DNA of 64,000 nt. Source: Hallerella succinigenes. Its GTDB lineage: Bacteria > Fibrobacterota > Fibrobacteria > Fibrobacterales > Fibrobacteraceae. The DNA is taken from contig NZ_PGEX01000001.1 of NCBI RefSeq assembly GCF_002797675.1, forward strand, positions 186,001 to 250,000. The letters are read 5' to 3'. This document shows positions 23,538 through 30,163 of the stretch, one piece after another. Position 1 is the stretch's first letter, and each line of letters starts with the position of its first letter. A program made the translations under genes and the position numbers. The notes beneath the pieces are model-generated. The model saw nothing but the letters and a program-made list of their open reading frames with translations. It was not told the DNA's origin and did no database searches.

Positions 23538-26160
23538 AGTTCAGCATCACCGGCAAATAAGGGAACTGATAAATATTCGTTTTCTTTGGAGGGTTCTCGC
23601 TCGTATCGTAGAAACTATAGAACAGATTTTCATGATTTGTCAAATTGATAATTGTCCAACTAAAATTCCATTTATTTTCTTTTCCCCAATCCACCACTTT
23701 CACGTCGATGCGGAAGTAATCCGATTGGCGGCCTTCGTTTCGGCCTCCCGGGACCACCTGAATCGCATCCGAATAGACTTGCGGATCGACACGATCTTCA
23801 TAAAAATAACCCACGTAATTCGTCATCGGCATTCCCGCCGAATACTTCAAAATAATGGACGAGCGGAAATAAGTCTTTGCATTCGGGGCAAACATTCCAT
23901 TTTTACCGCGCCAGTTCAAGCCCGCATCCATTTTAAGCGCATAAGGTTGATGCCAATTCGGAAAATAAGCATCCGTGCCGTCATCCGAGCGGACAACGCT
24001 CACGCTCTGACTCCAGTTAATGCCTCCAAACCACGAGCCTTCATCTTTACGCAGCGAAAGCTCGTAACCCAAAGAATAACCCCGAGCCGTTCCAAAATAA
24101 TCCGCCATCACAAAATCATCGCTCGTCGTTTCATCCGTCGAATCTTGCGCCATGGTGAATGTCTTTAGATCTTTTTGCGTTTTGTAATAGGCTCCGGCCG
24201 TAAAATTGTAACCATTGAAAATGAAGTCCCGATGTGAATATTCCAAAGCAAAAAGGTAAGAACTAGCAGGCTTCATATGGCGACCATCCGAAGTCGTTAC
24301 GATCGGATAGTAAAATTCGTTCAAGGATTCCTGATCGCTGAACATGATTGAATTCATATACTGCAAATAGCGTCCGCCGTAAAGTTCAAAGCGTTGACGG
24401 TCGGTCATCTGCCAGACCAAGGAAGCTCGCGGTTCCACGCCAAAATGTTCGGCAAGAGTCTGGTAATTCAAACGCACGCCGTAAGTCAGGGTCCAATCCG
24501 CCGCTAATCTCCAGGCATCTTGCAAATATCCCACATGATGGAACGGATACTGATGATCGACAAGCTTTACGCTCATCGCATGTTCATAAAATTCAGACTG
24601 GTCATATTCCAGATCATAACCAAAAGTCAACGTGTGATCGTCAAACCCTTTATAATTGATCCATTGCTTTCCCGCATAAGTAAAGAGGTCCATGCCGATA
24701 TCGATCATGTCCGAAACTTGCATTGTCTGGTAGAATCGGCTAAAGGCAAGAGTCGCGTTGTATTCCCAGTTTCCATCGCGATGGAAGTAATTGATCGGAA
24801 TGGCGACGTTTCCCCAATCCATGTAAAGCGGATCGAAGGCCAGCTTATCCCAGCCCACATAAAAGCTGAATTTCAATCGATTATCCGGATCAAAATCATA
24901 CAGGAAAGTTCCTTGAATATCCGTAAATTCATAATCCACATCTAGATCAACCGCATCTAGCCAGCGCAATAAAGCAAGCATGTATCCGATATAGGTTTGA
25001 CGTGCGGCCACGACCCAACGGGCATTTCCCATGTGGCCTTCCGTATGGAGCTGGGCTGCAAAGGTACTGATTTTCACGCTCGTTTTCGAAAGCCATTCTT
25101 CCACAGAATCCGAGCCCCCGGCACGGCCATCCATTTTGAGGACGGAACTCAAGCGGTTGCCGTACTGCGCCGGGAAACCGCTCTTGTAGAATTGGACTTC
25201 GTCAATCGTTTCTACCAGGAACGTGCTAAAAAGTCCAAAGAAATGCGTCGGAGAATAAACGACCGAGTTGTCGTAAAGAAAAAGGTTCTGGTCCGCAGCA
25301 CCACCGCGCACATAAATCTTTGTGCTAAAGTCCGAACTCGCGACAACACCCGGGAGGGCCTGAATGCTCCGGATCACGTCCGCTTCGGCAAGGCCCGGCA
25401 TGCGCTTGATGCTCTTTGCCGTGACGACAGATTCGCCAGCCTTGCGCTTGGGCCGGCGCCGAAGCTGCACCACGACCTTCTTCATTTCTGTCACTCGGGA
25501 ATTCGAGGCCGCCAAGAGGTCGTCGACGTTTACGTCGGATTTTTTCTCCTCGGAGAGGATAACTTGACTACTGCAACAAGTTGCAGAGTCTCGTAAATCC
25601 TCGGAGAGGATAACTTGACTACTGCAACAAGTTGCAGAGTCTCGTAAATCCTCGGAGAGGATAACTTGACTACTGCAACAAGTTGCAGAGTCTCGTAAAT
25701 CCTCGGAGAGGATAACTTGACTACTGCAACAAGTTGCAGAGTCTCGTAAATCCTCGGAAAGGATAACTTGACTACTGCAACAAGTTGCAGAGTCTCGTAA
25801 AGTTTCACTCGCAATAACAGCACTGTCGCCAAGCGCTATGCTAAAGACACTGTCTTGACCGTGATACACTAGCTCATAGCATTTTTCTTTTTCTGCCCCT
25901 GACGTATCCGAATTCGTAACGCAGACATTCCAGAGCGTATCTTCGGGAAGTTTTACAAAAAAGTTTTCCCCGACGACTGTCTGGATCGCTTCTCCGGTCT
26001 CGAGGATTTCCACATTGAGCTTTTCGCCTGGCGCAAAAGAAGAATCTTGCACCATGCCGTAAAAAAGAATCGTTCTTTCAAGAGCTTCCGTACGAGCGTT
26101 CTCTTGAGCGGCGACCATACCCGCGAAAAAAAGAAGGATGTAAAGAACAATTCTATTCAC
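23521..26160 (-). CDS. TonB-dependent outer-membrane receptor with 17-residue tandem repeats
   Basis: The 879-aa protein has a signal peptide (IVLYILLFFAGMVAAQ), an N-terminal beta domain (about 20-115), five perfect or near-perfect 17-residue repeats DLRDSATCCSSQVILSE (about 120-204), then a plug domain (about 225-340: VVTAKSIKRMPGLAEADVI, TKIYVRGGAADQNLFLYDN, YGNRLSSVLKMDGR) and a beta barrel ending in an aromatic residue (LMLNYEYYF written from its last strand). It is the first gene of the operon that also encodes its lipoprotein partner and a complete DUF3450-TtpC-ExbBD-TonB machine. The substrate is unknown; no siderophore, cobalamin or glycan genes are adjacent. Confidence 0.92.
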   Translation of the reverse strand: MNRIVLYILLFFAGMVAAQENARTEALERTILFYGMVQDSSFAPGEKLNVEILETGEAIQTVVGENFFVKLPEDTLWNVCVTNSDTSGAEKEKCYELVYHGQDSVFSIALGDSAVIASETLRDSATCCSSQVILSEDLRDSATCCSSQVILSEDLRDSATCCSSQVILSEDLRDSATCCSSQVILSEDLRDSATCCSSQVILSEEKKSDVNVDDLLAASNSRVTEMKKVVVQLRRRPKRKAGESVVTAKSIKRMPGLAEADVIRSIQALPGVVASSDFSTKIYVRGGAADQNLFLYDNSVVYSPTHFFGLFSTFLVETIDEVQFYKSGFPAQYGNRLSSVLKMDGRAGGSDSVEEWLSKTSVKISTFAAQLHTEGHMGNARWVVAARQTYIGYMLALLRWLDAVDLDVDYEFTDIQGTFLYDFDPDNRLKFSFYVGWDKLAFDPLYMDWGNVAIPINYFHRDGNWEYNATLAFSRFYQTMQVSDMIDIGMDLFTYAGKQWINYKGFDDHTLTFGYDLEYDQSEFYEHAMSVKLVDHQYPFHHVGYLQDAWRLAADWTLTYGVRLNYQTLAEHFGVEPRASLVWQMTDRQRFELYGGRYLQYMNSIMFSDQESLNEFYYPIVTTSDGRHMKPASSYLFALEYSHRDFIFNGYNFTAGAYYKTQKDLKTFTMAQDSTDETTSDDFVMADYFGTARGYSLGYELSLRKDEGSWFGGINWSQSVSVVRSDDGTDAYFPNWHQPYALKMDAGLNWRGKNGMFAPNAKTYFRSSIILKYSAGMPMTNYVGYFYEDRVDPQVYSDAIQVVPGGRNEGRQSDYFRIDVKVVDWGKENKWNFSWTIINLTNHENLFYSFYDTSENPPKKTNIYQFPYLPVMLNYEYYF
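25547..25801. repeat. Five tandem 51-bp repeats in the receptor gene
   Basis: Five head-to-tail units of exactly 51 bp start at 25547, 25598, 25649, 25700 and 25751; the fifth differs by one base (GGAAAGG for GGAGAGG). Each encodes 17 residues in frame, including a Cys-Cys pair, so unit gain or loss leaves the frame intact. Each unit contains the near-palindrome CTGCAAC-AA-GTTGCAG. The near-identity indicates recent expansion. Confidence 0.98.
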
Positions 26161-26350
26161 AGCAAGCAGAAGATAACAAACAAATGAAACGCTTCGTTCC
26201 GAATTTTTTCGTACAGGGGATTTTTAATCCTACACTGAGGGGAATAATCGGATGATCAACCACGTATCGCGAAAATATAGACCTTGAAATCGTTCAGCTT
26301 GTGATTACTCTACACCAACGCAGAATTTCTAACGACAAATTCAACAAAAT
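26161..26350. other. Intergenic region upstream of the receptor operon
   Basis: It separates the receptor start from the end of the NERD gene. A promoter for the eight-gene operon should lie here, but I see no convincing -35/-10 pair on the minus strand, and no Fur-like 19-bp palindrome. No RNA or gene is evident. Confidence 0.4.
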
Positions 26351-27115
26351 TTAGCCATCCACGTCAATCTTCACCATTTCGCGAATCTGATTCGCGATTG
26401 TATTGACGAGAGTCTTGTCGTAAATTTCTTTCTGTGCTTTGAAGAACTTTACGAAAGCTTTTTCATTGAGTAGCCAATAATCATTCAATTTACCATCATT
26501 ATGAATAAAAGAGCCGATCAAAATCGCCACCTTAATAACCGGCAATTTGATCTCTGCTCGCTTTTCAATTTCCTGACGGATGAATTGCGCTTCCCCATCG
26601 ATTTGCGGCAATAACTTGGGACAAGGAAAACGCTTGCCATTTTTCAGCAGACGATACACCATCGAACCGTCAAAAAAGAATTCATGACACAGATTGCGAT
26701 CAAAGTGCTTGGTTTCAATGACATATACGCCTCGTGTGCTCACAATAATGTGGTCCACATTAAAGCGTTCTCCCGGAATATCATGGAATACATAAGTCGT
26801 ATCGCCGCTTAACTGGTTCAGGGTTTCACCTACCAAACGCTCCCCTTCCAGCCCTTTACGGTATTTATCCAAAGTCCAGCGAAGCTTTTTGATTTTTCTG
26901 TAGCTGCGAATAATAAAGAAAAGCATCACGATCGTACAAATAGTCGCCGTGATATAATTAAACGTCATCCATCCCAAGCTAAGTCCCCAAGCAAAAAGAC
27001 TTACAATTCCGAAATACAAGGGAAAAATCACTTGCTCTAGAATTTTGAATTCATATTCACGAATCTTTGCCTGCAGGGATTCGCCCTGGATTCTTGTACG
27101 GTATTTGTGCTGCAT
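26351..27115 (-). CDS. NERD-domain membrane protein
   Basis: The 254-aa protein has two membrane helices near residues 30-75 (FPLYFGIVSLFAWGLSLGW and ITATICTIVMLFFIIRSY) and then a NERD (nuclease-related) domain (about 88-200) with GLEGERLVGETLNQL, HDIPGERFNVDHIIVSTRG and VYVIETKHF, holding the PD-(D/E)xK-like residues (E, D, ETK). NERD proteins are suspected nucleases or nucleic-acid binders; some lie in defence islands. No Shine-Dalgarno site precedes ATG 27115, though TATATT lies close upstream. It marks the left border of the accessory region. Confidence 0.8.
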   Translation of the reverse strand: MQHKYRTRIQGESLQAKIREYEFKILEQVIFPLYFGIVSLFAWGLSLGWMTFNYITATICTIVMLFFIIRSYRKIKKLRWTLDKYRKGLEGERLVGETLNQLSGDTTYVFHDIPGERFNVDHIIVSTRGVYVIETKHFDRNLCHEFFFDGSMVYRLLKNGKRFPCPKLLPQIDGEAQFIRQEIEKRAEIKLPVIKVAILIGSFIHNDGKLNDYWLLNEKAFVKFFKAQKEIYDKTLVNTIANQIREMVKIDVDG

Positions 27116-27257
27116 ATGCTAAAATATAGAGCAATTCGCGCCAAATTGGGCTAAAAACTTAGCCTCTCCTATACCTCGCAACATATTGTAAGAAAAAAAA
27201 AGAAGATTCGGTTTTATTCTTTTAGCATATTTTGGGGCTCGGTATCGGAGGTATTAT

Positions 27258-27416
27258 ATGGCACTAGCCTGGTTTATAGCCAGTGGTGAAGGATCTTCCA
27301 TTAGATCTAACAAGCCGTGTATTGAAACCTTCTGTATTCCCTTCTGCCCCATTGTTCAAAGCAGAACGCTCATCTCGCAGATTCTAACGTATTCGAGGTC
27401 AATACCAAATGTCTAA
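27258..27416 (+). CDS. Possible 52-codon upstream ORF with strong ribosome site
   Basis: ATG 27258 has GGAGG seven bases upstream, one of the best ribosome sites in this region. The ORF (MALAWFIASGEGSSIRSNKP at its start) ends at TAA 27414-27416, overlapping the AIPR-type start ATGTCTAA by eight bases, an arrangement typical of translational coupling. The peptide resembles nothing I know. It may be a small gene, a coupling leader or chance. The rest of the 27116-27408 gap is AT-rich and otherwise featureless. Confidence 0.3.
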   Translation: MALAWFIASGEGSSIRSNKPCIETFCIPFCPIVQSRTLISQILTYSRSIPNV

Positions 27417-27927
27417 TCTATCTATCACAGAAATTTCAGCAAAAATCCGAGAAGAAGTCAACCTTTATAAAGCAGATTATAGAGTTGACAACAGCGCATT
27501 TTTAATTTGGTTCCTAAGAAATATTTTCAAACTAACTGAGCTTGAAAGTGTTGATGCCGTTGTAGATGGTCCAAGGGATAAAGGAATTGATGCAATATGG
27601 GTCAATGAACAAGAAAATGAAATTTACGTATTTCAATCAGAATTTTCCCCGTCAAATGAAGCTCAGTCTGGTGATACTAAAATACGAGAATTTGCAGGTG
27701 TAATGCAATGGTTTAAAGATGTTGAGTCAGTACAAAAACTTCAGACATCTTCAACAAACGAAGCCTTAAGGCATCGTCTAACAGATTTAAGCATTGAAAG
27801 TAAAATCGCCCACGGAAATACTGTAATTTTTGTTTATGTTACCAACAAGAAATTCGATAATAATGCCACCGAATACCTAGCAACAACTAATTTCGATGCC
27901 TATGATATAGTCAGGATTTCAGATTAA
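27409..27927 (+). pseudogene. Truncated AIPR-type abortive phage infection protein (N-terminal nuclease-like domain)
   Basis: The 172 residues look like the N-terminus of AIPR-family abortive-infection proteins, normally about 550-700 aa: FLIWFLRNIFKLTELESVDA, then DGPRDKGIDAIWVNEQENEI and YVFQSEFSP. The GIDAI...QSx motif belongs to a PD-(D/E)xK nuclease-like fold; the usual catalytic Lys (FQSK) is Glu here, which would impair catalysis. The frame stops at TAA 27925 and the C-terminal AIPR body is missing. Downstream in the same frame begins a fragment of an unrelated acetyltransferase. Codon use is AT-rich, unlike the core genes. I read it as a remnant of a defence gene; a short functional protein cannot be excluded. 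Confidence 0.6.
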
Positions 27928-28329
27928 TACGTCCATTTTGCCAAACCGTGCATCAAAAAGGAACCAATAACTTTAGCCATAGGGCGGCGCTGTGGCGCCG
28001 TTGCCGAAGAAAAAGGCAAAGTTTTCGGCCTGTACATTCTGCACCCGAACAACGTGGGCCGTTGCGGTCACATTTCTAATGCAAGCTATGCGGTTTCTTC
28101 AGAATCCAGAGGCAAGCATATCGGCGAAATGCTCGTGAAGGACTGCCTTGAACAGGCTAAAAAGCACGGATTTGGAGTCTTGCAGTTCAATGCCGTTGTC
28201 GAAAGCAACACTCATGCGCGCCACCTGTACGAACGTCTCGGATTTGTCCAGCTCGGCACCATCCCTAAAGGGTTTCGAATGAAAGACGGCCATTACGAAA
28301 ACATCTGCCCGTACTACCACGAATTGTAA
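27928..28329 (+). pseudogene. 5'-truncated GNAT acetyltransferase
   Basis: Reading in the same frame as the AIPR fragment just after its stop, the sequence becomes a GNAT domain from about 27997: AVAEEKGKVFGLYILHPNNV, GHISNASYAVSSESRGKHIG (acetyl-CoA loop R-G-K-x-I-G), then ESNTHARHLYERLGFVQLGT and a normal C-terminus ending PYYHEL. The N-terminal strands and a start codon with a ribosome site are missing; GTG 28054 would give a 91-residue remnant. Base composition returns to that of the core genome, so the breakpoint near 27990 probably marks an insertion or deletion junction. Confidence 0.65.
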
Positions 28330-28518
28330 GGCTAGGAATTTGGCCTTTTAGAAGCGAGAACGGAAGCAAAAGCATTCGTTTTGGTTTCTATCCTCTCAAT
28401 ACATATCCATCGCCTGTTTTAGCGAGTTTTTTCATCGGTAAAAAAAAGCACCCGAAATCTTTTTTTCATTTTTTTTGAAATACAAAAATCTATATTTTGG
28501 GAAAATAGAGTTTTTGCT
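28330..28518. other. AT-rich leader region before the structured RNAs
   Basis: No gene is visible. Poly-T tracts near 28460-28475 are followed by TATATT at 28492-28497, a likely -10 element for the RNA that begins near 28505-28519; the -35 is not recognisable. TGCTCTTG at 28515-28522 resembles a boxA antitermination site (TGCTCTTTA). Confidence 0.4.
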
Positions 28519-28742
28519 CTTGTTCTCCTCTTGAAAACTAGACACTTTCACGAACAAGGAGAATAAGGCGAACGCTCACGTCTGCGACCGGCGCAAGCCT
28601 GCCGCATCGTTTTGGTACATGCATATTTTGTAAATCTGCCTGTAGGCAAGCGGCCTTTATGGGGCGTGAGTTGTTTGCGCTTATTTTGTTCGGGCAGTCT
28701 AGGCCTTCAAGAGGTAAGTGCATTCAACTCCACGCCTTTTTT
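28519..28742 (+). ncRNA. Structured RNA 1 with possible terminator/antiterminator choice
   Basis: Long paired regions are visible by eye. Hairpin A: 28519-28528 with 28558-28567 (10 bp, one G-U). Outer stem: CCTCTTGAA 28527-28535 with TTCAAGAGG 28706-28714, and CTAGAC 28538-28543 with GTCTAG 28697-28702. Inner rod: CGAACA/TGTTCG, AATAAG/CTTATT, GCGAAC/GTTTGC and CTCACG/CGTGAG between 28551-28580 and 28665-28692. A terminator can form from 28663-28673 and 28725-28736, followed by T6, and it competes with the CTCACG/CGTGAG pairing. The loop of hairpin A (28529-28556) is identical to that of RNA 2. I do not recognise a known family; 6S RNA has a similar size but I cannot match its signature. Confidence 0.55.
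28663..28742 (+). terminator. Terminator of structured RNA 1
   Basis: GGCGTGAGTTG (28663-28673) pairs CAACTCCACGCC (28725-28736, one bulged base), followed by TTTTTT. The left arm is also used in the RNA's inner rod, so the two folds exclude each other. Confidence 0.6.
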
Positions 28743-28933
28743 ATATCCAGAAAAAGCTTGGAAGAGTCTGCAAGAACGAGGGTGAACGCTCGTTGAGTAT
28801 CGCTCTTGTTCTTCTCTTGAAAACTAGACACTTTCACGAACAGAAAGAATAAGACAATGACTCGCCACAGCCCGTGTATTGCACGGGCGTAGTGTACCCT
28901 GAGCGTAGTGTATGTTCTGGGGAAATGTGCTGC

Positions 28934-29013
28934 GTTATTGCGAGCCTGTCATTCTGGAGCCCTGGAGCGTAGCGATAGGGCGATAGAATCTGGCGAAGCA
29001 ATCTTCGGCAGGC
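28934..29013. repeat. Dispersed palindromic repeat within RNA 2
   Basis: It contains TTATTGCGAG and CATTCTGGAG...GATAGAATC, parts of the widespread 'TCATTGCGAG' and 'TCATTCTGAG' dispersed repeats. ATTCT/AGAAT, GCCCT/AGGGC and GCCTG/CAGGC arms make it a hairpin that extends the RNA 2 rod. Confidence 0.5.
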
Positions 29014-29056
29014 ATGTCGCGAGCTATTGTATTCTTTTGAAAATGTCGCGCTTTTA

Positions 29057-29092
29057 GGCGAGGAGTGAGTCGGCTCCCCGCCCTTTCTTTTT
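29057..29092 (+). terminator. Terminator after structured RNA 2
   Basis: GGCGAGGAG (29057-29065) pairs CTCCCCGCC (29074-29082) with one mismatch, followed by CTTTCTTTTTTT. It would stop transcription before the restriction-modification genes unless antiterminated. Confidence 0.75.
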
Positions 29093-29105
29093 TTGTCCGC
29101 ACCCC

Positions 29106-29156
29106 GGCCAAGCGAATCGGCCAGAACCGCTCCCGCGAGAGTGAACTCGTTCACTT
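29106..29156. promoter_or_regulatory. Putative control region of the restriction-modification genes
   Basis: Two GGCC sites (29106-29109, 29119-29122), the predicted target of the encoded methyltransferase, lie 13 bp apart just upstream of its start, followed by an inverted repeat GTGAAC-TC-GTTCAC (29141-29154). Methylation or repressor control is possible. No -35/-10 pair is obvious. Confidence 0.35.
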
Positions 29157-29173
29157 TCAACACGGAGCGAGCA

Positions 29174-30163
29174 GTGGCAAAAACAGCTTTTAAAATAGTC
29201 TCTCTCTTCTCGGGATGCGGTGGACTAGACAAAGGTTTTGAAAACGCTGGATTTAAAATCATATGGGCAAACGAATACGACAAATCCATATGGGCAACTT
29301 TCGAAGCCAATTATCCTAACGTTCCTTTAGATCATAGAAGTATAACGGAGATTTCTGAAAACGAGATTCCAGATTGCGATGGAATTCTCGGTGGTCCACC
29401 TTGTCAAAGTTGGAGCGAAGCTGGAGCAGGAAGAGGAATAAACGACAAACGAGGGCAATTGTTTTATGACTACATTCGCGTATTAAAAGCGAAACAACCG
29501 AAGTTTTTCTTATGCGAAAACGTATCAGGGATTCTTAGCTCTAGACATTATAAATCATTCCAGGAGTTTTTAAATAAATTCGAAGAAGCCGGATATAATG
29601 TTTCCTGGAAGCTCGTCAATGCAAATGATTACAATGTTCCCGAAGACAGAGAACGAGTCATCATCGTTGGTTACAGAAAAGATTTAAACAAAAAATTCAT
29701 TCATCCAGAACCTTTAGAACATAAACCAAATCTAAAGGAAGCTATTGGCGATTTGCCTGAAGCCGTTCCCGCCCAAAAATTCAACAAAGCAAATAAAGAC
29801 TTAAGCATTCCCAATCATGAATATATGACGGGAGGATTCTCCCCCATATTTATGTCACGCAATAGAGTGCGTAGCTGGGACGAGCCTTCATTTACAATTC
29901 AAGCGGGCGGACGACAAGCTCCACTTCATCCCAAAGCACCCAAAATGGTCAAGGTCGAAAAGAACAAACAAATTTTCGCACCAGGTCACGAATCAGAATA
30001 TAGACGATTAAGCGTTCGCGAATGTGCAAGAATTCAAACATTTCCTGACGATTACAAGTTCATCTATAAAGATGTTTCTATTGGCTATAAAGTCATCGGC
30101 AATGCAGTTCCTGTTAATCTTGCCTACGCTATGGCAATGCAAATCAAAAAGGATTTGAAATGA
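29174..30163 (+). CDS. DNA cytosine-5 methyltransferase, M.HaeIII-like (predicted GGCC)
   Basis: The 329-aa enzyme has all C5-methyltransferase motifs in order: I (SLFSGCGGLDKGF, SAM binding), IV (GGPPCQSW, catalytic Cys77), VI (ENV 115-117), VIII (DRERVIIVGYR), IX (RRLSVRECARIQTFPDD) and X (GNAVPVNLAYAMA). The whole protein, including the target-recognition part FMSRNRVRSW and FTIQAGGRQAPLHPKAP, closely follows what I recall of M.HaeIII, so it probably methylates GGCC. GTG 29174 is preferred because GGAG lies seven bases upstream; a longer GTG start at 29093 has none and overlaps the terminator. The partner nuclease starts at 30160, overlapping by ATGA. Confidence 0.92.
   Translation: MAKTAFKIVSLFSGCGGLDKGFENAGFKIIWANEYDKSIWATFEANYPNVPLDHRSITEISENEIPDCDGILGGPPCQSWSEAGAGRGINDKRGQLFYDYIRVLKAKQPKFFLCENVSGILSSRHYKSFQEFLNKFEEAGYNVSWKLVNANDYNVPEDRERVIIVGYRKDLNKKFIHPEPLEHKPNLKEAIGDLPEAVPAQKFNKANKDLSIPNHEYMTGGFSPIFMSRNRVRSWDEPSFTIQAGGRQAPLHPKAPKMVKVEKNKQIFAPGHESEYRRLSVRECARIQTFPDDYKFIYKDVSIGYKVIGNAVPVNLAYAMAMQIKKDLK

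Larger units (their letters stand above)
28805..29092 (+). ncRNA. Structured RNA 2, paralogue of RNA 1
   Basis: The first 50 bases repeat RNA 1: a hairpin stem 28805-28813 with 28845-28853 and a loop (28815-28842) identical over 28 nt. The stem covaries: the C-G pair 28527/28559 of RNA 1 is T-A (28813/28845) here. A second, long stem joins 28844-28865 to 29019-29037 (AAAGAATA, CAAT and CTCGC blocks), with no sequence similarity to the corresponding rod of RNA 1. The interior holds a GCCCGTG/CACGGGC hairpin and a dispersed repeat. No partner for CTAGAC is found at its 3' side, so it may be a derived or damaged copy. It ends in a strong terminator 82 bp before the methyltransferase gene. Confidence 0.5.

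Noticed and set aside
25547-25801. Possible CRISPR array
   Set aside because: The 51-bp units are contiguous with no spacers and are in frame within a receptor gene.
25530-25832. Repeat-rich ORF in an alternative frame (units YETLQLVAVVKLS)
   Set aside because: It is only an out-of-frame reading of the 51-bp repeats within the receptor gene.
28519-28742. 6S RNA
   Set aside because: The length is similar, but I cannot align the central bubble, and a second, differently built paralogue next to it is atypical.
28805-29092. Retron msr-msd RNA
   Set aside because: No reverse transcriptase gene lies nearby on either strand.
29093-29173. Longer GTG start for the methyltransferase
   Set aside because: The extra 27 residues overlap the RNA 2 terminator tail, lack a ribosome site and have no counterpart in M.HaeIII-like proteins.
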